A stretch of 64,000 nucleotides of DNA. It comes from Cobetia amphilecti (GTDB taxonomy: Bacteria; Pseudomonadota; Gammaproteobacteria; Pseudomonadales; Halomonadaceae). The stretch is from contig NZ_CP084115.1 of NCBI RefSeq assembly GCF_020217465.1, positions 3,596,001 through 3,660,000 of the forward strand. Reading direction: 5' to 3'. Shown here piece after piece: positions 34,795-45,307 of the stretch. Both the position numbers and the translations under genes were made by a program. A model generated the notes under the pieces. It searched no databases. It saw nothing but the letters and a program-made list of their open reading frames with translations, and was not told the origin of the DNA. Numbering within the stretch: the stretch's first letter is position 1; each line of letters begins with the position of its first letter.

Positions 34795-35244
34795 TCACCT
34801 CGTGTTGTGGGGGGCCAGCTGCTGCTCACGCGCGGCCTTGCGCGCCAGCAGACGACTCATCACGGCATCGAACAGCGGATTGAAGATCATGGCCCAGACC
34901 AGGAAGAAGGCAACGAAGCCCAGATCCAGCAGCAATGCCTGCCACAGCCCCAGGTCGAGCCAGGCGGCCACGATGAAGACGGTCACCAATACCAGGCCGA
35001 GCTCGAAGCCGAGTGCCTGAGCGATGCGCTGGGTCGCGCTGCGCTGGCGGGTCGGCACCCAGCGATCGAACATCCAGTTCCAGACCGTACTCCAGATCAC
35101 CGCCAGTGTGGACATCACCACCGCCAGGCTGCCCATGCTCGCCAGGTCATGCCCCGTGACCAGCGCCGACAGCGGCGCCACGAGCAGGATACCGCCCAAT
35201 TCCAGCAATACTGCCTGAGCCAGACGTTCTTTCTTGGAACGCAT
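34795..35244 (-). CDS. PACE-family efflux transporter (AceI-like)
   Basis: The 149-residue protein is a tandem of two bacterial-transmembrane-pair domains. Four helices and the repeated W-N-x-x-F-D type motif are visible ('VWNWMFDRW' near residue 57; 'MIFNPLFDAVM' near 125). 'LLELGGI' carries the helix-1 Glu that is essential in AceI. PACE pumps export chlorhexidine-type biocides and short-chain diamines such as cadaverine by proton antiport. AGGAGG precedes the ATG at 35244. It heads a two-gene operon with the SMR gene and faces a LysR regulator across a shared operator. Confidence 0.92.
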   Translation of the reverse strand: MRSKKERLAQAVLLELGGILLVAPLSALVTGHDLASMGSLAVVMSTLAVIWSTVWNWMFDRWVPTRQRSATQRIAQALGFELGLVLVTVFIVAAWLDLGLWQALLLDLGFVAFFLVWAMIFNPLFDAVMSRLLARKAAREQQLAPHNTR

Positions 35245-35309
35245 GTCATACCTCCTCTCGATCACCGCGTGTGATGCCGGGTGGGCTGCACGACGCGGAT
35301 GGAGGAGGC

Positions 35310-35337
35310 ATTCTAGAGAGATACAAGATGGTTTAAA
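35310..35337 (-). promoter_or_regulatory. Promoter of the PACE-SMR operon
   Basis: On the minus strand TTTAAA (35337-35332) is separated by 16 bases from TAGAAT (35315-35310). The -10 is strong and the -35 weak, as expected for an activator-dependent promoter. The palindrome at 35344-35366 lies immediately upstream. Confidence 0.55.
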
Positions 35338-35343
35338 GTTGGT

Positions 35344-35366
35344 ATCCATCTATTATTCAGATGGAT
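35344..35366. promoter_or_regulatory. LysR-type operator (perfect palindrome)
   Basis: ATCCATCT (35344-35351) and AGATGGAT (35359-35366) are exact reverse complements separated by seven bases. The site contains the T-N11-A pattern of LysR boxes and lies between the divergent lysR and PACE-SMR promoters, about 50 bases upstream of the PACE start point. Confidence 0.75.
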
Positions 35367-35385
35367 CAAGGCACGAGGCGAGGCA

Positions 35386-36312
35386 ATGAACTGGACACTG
35401 GAGCAACTGCAGACACTGCGCTGCGTGGCGGAGACGGGCTCGTTCTCGGCGGCGGCGCGGCGTCTGGGTCGCGCGCAATCCGCGGTCAGCACCGCCATCG
35501 CCAATCTGGAGCTGGACCTGGGCTGCGAGCTGTTCGATCGCCGCCCTCGTACGCCGGTGCTGACGCCCGCGGGCGAGGCCATGCTGCATGAAGCCAACAG
35601 CGTGCTGATGCAGTGCCAGCGCCTGGAGGCACGCGCCCGCACCCTCAGCCAGGGGCTGGAAGCCAGCCTGACGCTGGCGATCGATGAGGCGCTGGTAGAA
35701 ATGCCGCCGGTGATGGCGGTGCTGGAAAAGATGGCGGTGCAATACCCGACGCTGACGCTGAATCTGCTCAATGGCGCGCAGGATGAGGTGGCCCGCTGGG
35801 TGGAGCAGCACCAGGCCAATCTCGGCATCCTGTTCTATCAGCCGCTGGGTGTCATGGCGCTGGAGCGCGAGGCGCTGGGGCGACTGGAGCAGGTGCTGAT
35901 CGTGGCACGCGATCACCCGCTGGCGCAGCTCGAGAGCCCGACCCACAGTGATCTGGCCGATCACCGCCAGCTGATGATCGGCCAACGTCAGCAACTGGAA
36001 CCCGGCCACGAGGGGCCACGCTCACAGCGCTTCTGGCAGCTCAACAGCTTTTATGCGATGGCAGAGCTGACGACACGCGGACTGGGCTGGGCGCAGGTTC
36101 CGCGCCATATCGCCCACTACCCGCCCTTCCAGCAGCGCCTGAAGATTCTGGACTTGAGCGCGCTGGGCGCCACCGCCGACATCGATATCGAACTGATCTC
36201 GCGCCGCGACAGCCCTCGTGGCCCCGCGGCCAGCTGGCTGCGCCAGTCCCTGCGCGACACCTTCCACAACAGCCACGCCGCTATCGCCAACCAGAACCTG
36301 CCACCGGCGTGA
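35386..36312 (+). CDS. LysR-family regulator of the divergent efflux operon
   Basis: This complete 308-residue LysR protein has the helix-turn-helix at residues 3-62 ('LEQLQTLRCVAETGSFSAAA', 'SAVSTAIANLELDLGCELFDR') and a C-terminal effector domain. The ATG at 35386 follows GAGGCGAGG. It is divergent from the PACE and SMR genes with a perfect palindromic operator between them, so it probably activates the pumps in response to a cationic substrate and represses itself. Its stop lies only 6 bases from that of the converging methyltransferase gene, with no terminator in between. Confidence 0.92.
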   Translation: MNWTLEQLQTLRCVAETGSFSAAARRLGRAQSAVSTAIANLELDLGCELFDRRPRTPVLTPAGEAMLHEANSVLMQCQRLEARARTLSQGLEASLTLAIDEALVEMPPVMAVLEKMAVQYPTLTLNLLNGAQDEVARWVEQHQANLGILFYQPLGVMALEREALGRLEQVLIVARDHPLAQLESPTHSDLADHRQLMIGQRQQLEPGHEGPRSQRFWQLNSFYAMAELTTRGLGWAQVPRHIAHYPPFQQRLKILDLSALGATADIDIELISRRDSPRGPAASWLRQSLRDTFHNSHAAIANQNLPPA

Positions 36313-36318
36313 TTCGCG

Positions 36319-37008
36319 TCAGACCTGCAGCGGGTAGCGCTCGGGCGTGTGTTCCAGCTGGCATTCGAGTCGCCACAGCGCCTGGCCAGACTCGTGATAC
36401 TTGCGCTCGAAGTGCGTCAGATAATCGCCCTGCGGCTCGAAGGCGTGCGCCGTCACCTCGACACCGGTGGCATGCTCGATGGCCTGGGCGAATTCCCGGG
36501 CGTAGATCTCCCAGTTGGTGCGCAGCTCCAGCTGGCCGCCCAGCGCCATGATGATTGGAAACACCGGGTGGCCCTGCCAGCGCATCTTGAGATGGCGCGC
36601 CTTGGGATAAGGATTGGGGTACAGCAGGGTGTGATGCGCAGGTGCCCAGCCCGCGGCAAGCGCCAGGCGCCAGAAGTCGACGAGGTCCGCGCGCACCAGC
36701 AAGGCGTTGTCCGGCAGCTCGCCATGCTTGCGACTGAGGCGGTCTTCGCTGCGATCCACGCCGATGACGGCATGGTCCGGATGCGCCAGTGCCAGCTGAC
36801 GGGTCGATCGCCCGACGCCGCAGCCACTGTCCAGCCACAGGGGCTTCGCCTGAGCCGACAACCACTGTTGCGCTTGCAGGAACGCTTCGCGGGTATGCTC
36901 CGCCACGGGTTTGCGCAGCGGATGCGCCATCGCACGGCGCACGCGACGCTCGATATCCTCGTGGGGGCCGGTCTGGGGAGAATCGATCTGGCGGGAGTTG
37001 GCGTACAT
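36319..37008 (-). CDS. TrmB-like SAM-dependent methyltransferase
   Basis: This 229-residue protein has a Rossmann SAM site 'PLWLDSGCGVGRSTRQLA' (about 56-73) and 'VIGVDRSEDRLSR'. It carries TrmB-type elements: 'LLYPNPYPKARHLKMRW' replaces the FPDPWPKxRHxKRR motif, 'ELRTNWEIYAREFAQA' parallels the TrmB motif with the substrate Asp/Thr region, and the C-terminus has 'THFERKYHESGQ'. TrmB makes m7G46 in tRNA. The PNPYPK change and shorter N-terminus suggest a paralog whose target may differ. The start at 37008 is chosen over a TTG six codons earlier. A terminator lies upstream on the same strand. Confidence 0.8.
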   Translation of the reverse strand: MYANSRQIDSPQTGPHEDIERRVRRAMAHPLRKPVAEHTREAFLQAQQWLSAQAKPLWLDSGCGVGRSTRQLALAHPDHAVIGVDRSEDRLSRKHGELPDNALLVRADLVDFWRLALAAGWAPAHHTLLYPNPYPKARHLKMRWQGHPVFPIIMALGGQLELRTNWEIYAREFAQAIEHATGVEVTAHAFEPQGDYLTHFERKYHESGQALWRLECQLEHTPERYPLQV

Positions 37009-37131
37009 CAGCAGTTCCGATAGCAACGGGCAGGAAAATCACGCGCGGAGTCTAGCAGATGCGCCTGCATCGGGCTGCGCCATATGGCGCACAGCCCATC
37101 CGGGGCTGGCGGCGCAGGAAGGCCTGGACAC

Positions 37132-37163
37132 AAAAAAAGGCGCCTGCCTCGCGGCACGCGCCT
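37132..37163 (-). terminator. Strong minus-strand terminator without an upstream gene
   Basis: On the minus strand AGGCGC-G-TGCC (37163-37153) pairs with GGCA-G-GCGCCT (37148-37138) across a GCGA loop with one G-G mismatch, then seven T residues. It points toward the TrmB-like gene, so it ends either a small RNA or an attenuated leader starting in the fabY upstream region. Confidence 0.7.
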
Positions 37164-37212
37164 ACACCAACTCAAACAGCCACGACAGAATGGCAGCTTG
37201 CGATTCGAAAAT

Positions 37213-37226
37213 CAAACAAACGTTTA
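37213..37226. promoter_or_regulatory. PsrA-like fatty-acid regulator site (candidate)
   Basis: CAAAC-AAAC-GTTTA fits the pseudomonad PsrA pattern [GC]AAAC-N2-4-GTTT[GC] in all but the last base. It lies about 235 bases before the fabY start. PsrA is a TetR-family sensor of long-chain fatty acids. The match is short. Confidence 0.3.
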
Positions 37227-37459
37227 ATCACGATCATCCCGTGCCATGACGAGTGCAAAAACAGGCCAGTGGGACTCGCACTGAGCGCAGAGATATCGCA
37301 CAGTGTTCGCAGCAAGCGCTCGCTGGCGCGCCCGCGTAGAGGCGGGGGTGCATGACGCCTGTATTGAGGGGGTGTTATCATCCGCCCATCATTTGGACGA
37401 ATATCCGCAGAGGTATCGCCCAGACCAACGACTCACAGTATTTTTACGAGGAAAGCGGC

Positions 37460-40348
<2,889 letters not shown>

Positions 40349-40910
40349 TTGCCGCCTGCTCCGGCAGCCGTCATGGCGATGACATGGCCTGTACTGCGCC
40401 ACATCCGTCGTGACGGCTGCTGCTTGCTTCTTGCCTGACACCTCCTGCTTTCTCCGCAAGCCCTCTCTATAAGCTCTTTCCTCAAGCCCTCTCCACAAGC
40501 CCTTTCCTCAGGCTCGGCCCTGACTGACGCTTCAGCGCCAGACTCGCCAACGCGGCGCCTCTTGCTGCAAGACACCAACGGGTAACGTAACCGACTGGCA
40601 CTAACACCGACTGGCAAAGGCGCGACGGGCAAAGACGCCGGCTGGCGACACACTTCGTTGCGATCAAGACCTCCCCCCGGCGCGCTGCCCGTCCTGCCGG
40701 CCTCTCTAATGACCCCGCTGCTGGCCCCGCTGCTGACATGGCCAGACTGCATCGTGGCTCCCAGCCTGCTCTCGGCCCCTGCCTAAACGGCTACGCAATT
40801 AATACCAAACGCTACTCTAGGTTATTTTCTGTTAGGATAATGTAAACAATCTATTCTATCCTGTAGTTACGCAGTCACCGGTCATCCCCTTTCACGCGCA
40901 CGGATTGCCC
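40349..40910 (+). other. 562-base gap with short repeats and an AT-rich promoter region
   Basis: I see no gene. The left half carries degenerate repeats (see 40457-40508), then units around CGACTGGCA near 40600. The right end (about 40795-40870) is strikingly AT-rich, with a GATAAT -10 candidate (40836-40841) and an inverted repeat AGGATA/TATCCT (40834-40839, 40857-40862), likely the promoter region of the diguanylate cyclase gene. Confidence 0.55.
40457..40508. repeat. Degenerate 12-14 base tandem repeat
   Basis: Units CAAGCCCTCTCTAT, AAGCTCTTTCCT, CAAGCCCTCTCCA and CAAGCCCTTTCCT follow one another from 40457 to 40508. Confidence 0.7.
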
Positions 40911-43841
40911 ATGTCCTCTCGCTCTCTCTCTACCGTTCTCAAGCGCCCCTTCCTGGGGACACGCACACAGCTGCCCAATGCCGGCACGGCGATGTTGCTT
41001 GTCATGCTGGCGATCATGGTGGTCTTGATCGTGGTGCCGCGTCCGCAGCTGTTCAGCTCGGTCGGACATTACCTCGTCCCGCATTCACTGCTGGAAATGG
41101 GCGCGATACTGGTCGCACTGATGTCTGCCGTCTCCATCTTCCAGGGGCACCGTCGGACGCTGCCGACCAGCTTTCTGGTCATGGGATGCGCCTTCATGCT
41201 CTCCGCCTTCTTCGACATGGTGCATATCTTCAGCTACGACGGCATGCCCGACTTCGTCAGCGAAGCCTCCGTCAGCAAGGCCATCCACTTCTGGCTGGCA
41301 GGGCGGACCGCCTTCATCATCGCGCTGCTGGCCCCCTGCCTGCTGACAGCCCGCCCCGTGCCGCGTCGCTATCTGCCCGTGGCCTTTGGCTTGACGCTCG
41401 CCATCGGGCTGGCGGTGAGCTGGATAGGCCTCTTTCATCTCGACTTCCTGCCAGAGACCTTCATCGTCGGCAGCGGCCTGACCGCCTGGAAGATCGGCTA
41501 CGAGTGGGCCCTGGCGCTGAGCGCTGTGCTGGCCGCGGTACTTCTGCTCGGCGCGCGCCGACTGCCTGAAGGCACCAATGCCGGCTGGCTGGCGGTCGCG
41601 GCGCTGGCCACGGGGATTTCCGAGCTGTGCTTCACGCTCTATGCCACTGCCTTCGATGTCTTCAATCTGCTCGGCCATCTGTACAAGGTGGTGGCCTACG
41701 CGATGATCTATCACGCCATCTATTCATCGCGCATGGTCTACCCCTATCAGCAGCTGCAGAAGATGAGTGACGCCCTGGGCGAGGCCGAACAACGCTGGCA
41801 GTTCGCGCTGGAAGGCTCAGGCGCCGGCGTCTGGGACTGGAAGCAGGATACCGATCACGTCTTCTACTCTCCGCAGTGGAAGGCGACGCTCGGCTTCCAG
41901 GAACACGAGATCGGCAGCAGCTTCGATGAGTGGAAATCACGCATCCACCCGGATGACATGCCGCGCACCCTCGACGACCTGAAACAGCACTTTGAAGGCC
42001 ACAGCGCAGAATATCGCAACGAGCACCGCATGCTGACGCGCAACGGTGAATGGAAGTGGATCCTCGATCAGGGACGCGTGGTGGAGCGTGCCGAGGATGG
42101 CCGGCCCCTGCGCATGATCGGTACTCACAGCGATATCGACTGGATCAAGGAGCAGCAGCAACGCCTGATCAGCAGCCGTGCCCGCCTGCGCTCCATCTAT
42201 CACTCCGCCCCGGTGGGCATCATCGTCGCCGACCGGGATGGCACCATCGCGGATGCCAACTCGGCCATGCATGCCCTGCTGGGCAAGAGTGATGCCGAGC
42301 TTTTCCAGCAATCGCTGTGGGGGCTGTTCTCACTGGATGAGATCAGTCGCATGAAACGTGCCTGGGGCCAGCTGCAGCGCGAAGGCGGCAGCTTCCAGGA
42401 CGAATACCACATGCAGACCGACACGGGGCAGATGTTCTGGGCGGAAGTCACCCTCACACCGCTGGAGGGCGAGGAGCGCACCCTGGTATTGATCAACAAT
42501 ATCGAGGACCGCCGCCGCGCCATCGAGTTGCTCGAAGAGAACGCGACCCTGTATCAGGAAGTCTTCAGCACCGGCAACGCCATCAAGCTGCTGATCGACC
42601 CGGAGCTTGCCGAGATCATCGATGCCAACCCGGTCGCCGCCGACTTCTATGGCTACAGCATCGGCGAGATGTGCGGCATGCCACTGGGCCGTATCAACGT
42701 GCTGGCCAGCCAGTCGCTCTCCAAGCGCATCCGTGCGGTCGTCAACCGTACCGACAACCACTTCGAGGCCAGCCATCAGCTTGCCAACGGTGAATTGCGT
42801 GATGTCGAGATCTTTACCGGCCCGGTGGACCTGAACGGCCGCACCCTGCTGTTCTCCATCGTTCACGACATCACCGACCGCAAGCGTGCCCAGCGCGACC
42901 TGCAGGCCGCCAACCTCAAGCTGTCGCGACTCTCCGAGAGCCGCAGCCAGATCCATCACCTCGCAGAATGCCTGCTGACCTGCTCCCAGCTCGATGAGAT
43001 CATCACCCAGCTCAATGTTCGTCTGCCCAGCCTGTTCGCCGGCTGCGAAGGCAACGTGACCCTGCATGACCCGAATGACATCAATCAGACGATGCATATC
43101 AACTGGGGGACACCACCCACCGATGCTCGTCACCTCAAGCAGACGCTGACGGTCGGGGATGGCCAGGTGGGGGAATTCGTGCTGCTGATCCCGCCGGAAG
43201 AGGACAGCCTGGAACGCCTGCAGCCCCTGGCGGAAGATGTCAGCCACCTGGTGATGCTGGCACTGGCCGACCTGCAGCTGAAGCGGGGTCTGGCACATGA
43301 GGCGCGCAAGGACACGCTGACGCGCCTCTTCAATCGCCGCCACCTCGATGAGGTGCTACCCCAGAAACTGGCCGAGGCCAGCATCGGCAACCCGCTGTCC
43401 CTGGTGGTGCTGGATCTCGACCACTTCAAGCAGGTCAACGATACCTACGGCCACGAGATGGGCGATCAGGTCCTCACGCGCCTGGCCAACCTGATACGTG
43501 AGTCGCTGCGCAGCTCCGATGAAGCCTGTCGCTACGGTGGCGAGGAGTTCGTGATCCTGATTCCCGGTGCCAGCGCAGCGGTGTCACGCGCACGTGTCGA
43601 AGCCATTCTCGAAGCCTTCCACGAAGAAGTCTTCGAGCATGAGACGCTGGGGCCGCTGACCGGCTTGAGCTTCTCCGCCGGGGTCGCCAACGCGCCGCAT
43701 GACAGCCAGGCCACCGACGCGCTGTTCAACATGGCCGACAATGCGCTCTACCAGGCGAAACGCGCCGGACGCAAACGCGTGCTGTGCTTCAACTCACTGC
43801 CGCCCGCAGCCGATAGCCACGCCAGGCAACCCGCGCACTGA
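40911..43841 (+). CDS. Membrane-bound diguanylate cyclase (MASE3-PAS-PAS-PAS-GGDEF)
   Basis: This 976-residue protein should make c-di-GMP in response to a membrane or small-ligand signal. The N-terminal 280 residues hold about eight helices with MASE3 features ('HSLLEMGAILVAL', 'FFDMVHIFSYDGMP'). Three PAS domains follow (about 285-400, 412-525, 535-650), the first with a clear PAC strand. A GAF-like region comes next (about 680-780), then a GGDEF domain whose active site is GGEEF (about residue 877). A RSSD inhibitory site lies five residues before the GGEEF, so product feedback is likely. No EAL domain is present. The ATG at 40911 is preferred to a TTG two codons upstream. Confidence 0.93.
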   Translation: MSSRSLSTVLKRPFLGTRTQLPNAGTAMLLVMLAIMVVLIVVPRPQLFSSVGHYLVPHSLLEMGAILVALMSAVSIFQGHRRTLPTSFLVMGCAFMLSAFFDMVHIFSYDGMPDFVSEASVSKAIHFWLAGRTAFIIALLAPCLLTARPVPRRYLPVAFGLTLAIGLAVSWIGLFHLDFLPETFIVGSGLTAWKIGYEWALALSAVLAAVLLLGARRLPEGTNAGWLAVAALATGISELCFTLYATAFDVFNLLGHLYKVVAYAMIYHAIYSSRMVYPYQQLQKMSDALGEAEQRWQFALEGSGAGVWDWKQDTDHVFYSPQWKATLGFQEHEIGSSFDEWKSRIHPDDMPRTLDDLKQHFEGHSAEYRNEHRMLTRNGEWKWILDQGRVVERAEDGRPLRMIGTHSDIDWIKEQQQRLISSRARLRSIYHSAPVGIIVADRDGTIADANSAMHALLGKSDAELFQQSLWGLFSLDEISRMKRAWGQLQREGGSFQDEYHMQTDTGQMFWAEVTLTPLEGEERTLVLINNIEDRRRAIELLEENATLYQEVFSTGNAIKLLIDPELAEIIDANPVAADFYGYSIGEMCGMPLGRINVLASQSLSKRIRAVVNRTDNHFEASHQLANGELRDVEIFTGPVDLNGRTLLFSIVHDITDRKRAQRDLQAANLKLSRLSESRSQIHHLAECLLTCSQLDEIITQLNVRLPSLFAGCEGNVTLHDPNDINQTMHINWGTPPTDARHLKQTLTVGDGQVGEFVLLIPPEEDSLERLQPLAEDVSHLVMLALADLQLKRGLAHEARKDTLTRLFNRRHLDEVLPQKLAEASIGNPLSLVVLDLDHFKQVNDTYGHEMGDQVLTRLANLIRESLRSSDEACRYGGEEFVILIPGASAAVSRARVEAILEAFHEEVFEHETLGPLTGLSFSAGVANAPHDSQATDALFNMADNALYQAKRAGRKRVLCFNSLPPAADSHARQPAH

Positions 43842-43861
43842 CCGCCGCTCTCACCCCCCTT

Positions 43862-43906
43862 CAGACACGACAACGCCGACCCTCGAGGTCGGCGTTGTCG
43901 TGTCTG
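43862..43906. terminator. Bidirectional terminator, ACAACGCC family
   Basis: CAGACACGACAACGCCGACC (43862-43881) pairs perfectly with its complement at 43887-43906 around a five-base loop. It separates the converging cyclase gene (+) and the small exported-protein gene (-). Confidence 0.85.
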
Positions 43907-43954
43907 GATCATCGAGTCATAGCTCGTCTCACGTTTTCCATATTCCTTCAGGTC

Positions 43955-44287
43955 TTACATTTCATCAGCACGACGGCTCAACTCACACCCGAGGCAGCGA
44001 CGGAATGTCGCTTCCGCGGGCGTCTTGACCAATGTCTCTGCCGTAGCATCCAGATTCCCTCCGAGAGCCGCGAAGGGGGCAGACACCAGGAAAACTGCCG
44101 TGCCAGCGACTGTCGTCAACAACAACAGGGGGCGCCCTATCAATGCATCGGCCACCATGGCGCCAGCTCCCGGCCCTGACTGCTCCGGTTCACCAGGCAG
44201 GTCCAGCGCCTGAGCGGGCATGGCCATGGCAAGAGCCATCGCCCCACCCACCATGAGCCCCAACCATCCTTCTCGTCTTGTTTTCAT
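43955..44287 (-). CDS. Small exported protein of unknown function
   Basis: This is a 110-residue protein with a signal peptide ending 'AMPAQA-L' (about residues 1-28). The mature part has one hydrophobic stretch ('LLLLTTVAGTAVFLVSAPFAAL', about 54-75) and a conserved-looking C-terminus 'LVKTPAEATFRRCLGCELSR' with a Cys-x-x-Cys pair. I recall similar short proteins in pseudomonads that are labelled only hypothetical or, without proof, as transporter-related. GGGAG precedes the ATG at 44287. It converges on the diguanylate cyclase gene and is divergent from the outer-membrane protein gene. Confidence 0.65.
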   Translation of the reverse strand: MKTRREGWLGLMVGGAMALAMAMPAQALDLPGEPEQSGPGAGAMVADALIGRPLLLLTTVAGTAVFLVSAPFAALGGNLDATAETLVKTPAEATFRRCLGCELSRRADEM

Positions 44288-44557
44288 TCCCCTCACTCCC
44301 TGTAGGCTGCATGGATGCGCTCGCGTCCCTATCGGTATGACGGCCTGTTGGCGCACTGCTCCACCCAAGTGTATCAGGTGAACTCATTCCAGCTGGAGAT
44401 AGTGCATGCCAAGTGATCAACGTAGAGGGTGCGTCGCATCAAGGATACTGTGTCGAGAAACCTCATAATACAATATGACGATATATTAAATCTGTGGTGA
44501 TATTATATAACTCGTACGGAACCATCATAATCAACAACACACGCAAGGATATTGATC

Positions 44558-45151
44558 ATGTTTGCAAGGATGCTGTTTACTGGCGCTATTCTCTTCTCTG
44601 CGGCACAGGCGCATGCCGCCAGCGACACCGCTCCTTCTGATAAATTCTATCTGGGCGGGGGTGCCGGGCAGGCTGTCTATCACAGTGACACTCTCGATGA
44701 TATCGATGACTTCGAGGGCACCAATGTTGACGAAAAGGATGCCGCTTATACGCTGTTCGGCGGTTATCGATTCAACCCGAACTTCAGCATGGAAGTGGGC
44801 TACGTCAACCTGGGAGAGGCAACGGGCAAGATCAGCGGTGTTGGTCAGGTCGCGTCTTTTGAGATCGATGGTGTGTCGGCTGCACTGCTGGGTCGCTTGC
44901 CGATAGATGGTGGCTTGAGCGTGATCGGGCGCATCGGCGTAATCAAATGGGACTCTGAAGCCAAAGCATTTAACGAAAAGGAAAAGGATAACGGCACTGA
45001 CCCTCTTTTCGGTGGCGGCCTTGAGTACAGCAATCAATCCCTTTTCGCCCGTGCTGAATACACACGTTATATGCTCGATGTGGATAGCGGCAGCTCCGAT
45101 GAAGATGTCGACATCGATCTGTGGAGCCTGAGCGCTGGCATGTATTTCTAA
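44558..45151 (+). CDS. OmpA-like outer-membrane beta-barrel protein
   Basis: This 197-residue precursor has a signal peptide ending 'AQAHA-A' (about residue 20). The eight-stranded barrel pattern has alternating aromatic residues ('FYLGGGAGQAVYHSD', 'AAYTLFGGYRFNPNFSMEVGYVNLG') and ends in a terminal Phe ('LSAGMYF'), the Bam recognition signal. Acidic loops (DDIDDFEGTNVDEKD, SSDEDVDID) suit a halophile. AAGGAT precedes the ATG at 44558. Codon use is visibly less GC-rich than in neighbouring genes, and the 5' flank is AT-rich, so recent acquisition is possible. A hairpin follows at 45202-45230. Confidence 0.82.
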   Translation: MFARMLFTGAILFSAAQAHAASDTAPSDKFYLGGGAGQAVYHSDTLDDIDDFEGTNVDEKDAAYTLFGGYRFNPNFSMEVGYVNLGEATGKISGVGQVASFEIDGVSAALLGRLPIDGGLSVIGRIGVIKWDSEAKAFNEKEKDNGTDPLFGGGLEYSNQSLFARAEYTRYMLDVDSGSSDEDVDIDLWSLSAGMYF

Positions 45152-45201
45152 AGAACGACTCTAGTTTCTCTTACTAAACGTCAAGAATCATCGCCTGTAT
45201 T

Positions 45202-45230
45202 GATGCCCTGCAGAGTTTCTGCGGGGCATC
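45202..45230 (+). terminator. Hairpin after the outer-membrane protein gene
   Basis: GATGCCCTGCAG (45202-45213) pairs with CTGCGGGGCATC (45219-45230) with one wobble pair. Only a weak T content follows. Confidence 0.5.
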
Positions 45231-45307
45231 ATCACATCCGGGGCTCTTACAGGGCATTGACGACTTCCTGCGCAAGGGTAGGCTTGTAGCTCTTGAATGG
45301 AGCGCCA

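Larger units (their letters stand above)
37009..37459. other. Divergent gap before fabY: palindrome, orphan terminator, PsrA-like site
   Basis: No protein gene is convincing. Contents are a 16-bp perfect palindrome TGCGCCATATGGCGCA (37076-37091), a strong minus-strand terminator (37132-37163) with no gene feeding it, an AT-rich block with CAAAC-N4-GTTT (37213-37225), and a leader to the TTG start of fabY. Confidence 0.55.

Noticed and set aside
37172..37381. A 69-codon minus-strand frame before the orphan terminator
   Set aside because: It has no ribosome site and no recognisable protein feature; a non-coding RNA is more likely if the region is transcribed.
40457..40508. A short CRISPR-like array
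   Set aside because: Units are 12-14 bases and adjacent without spacers, and no cas genes are present anywhere in the window.
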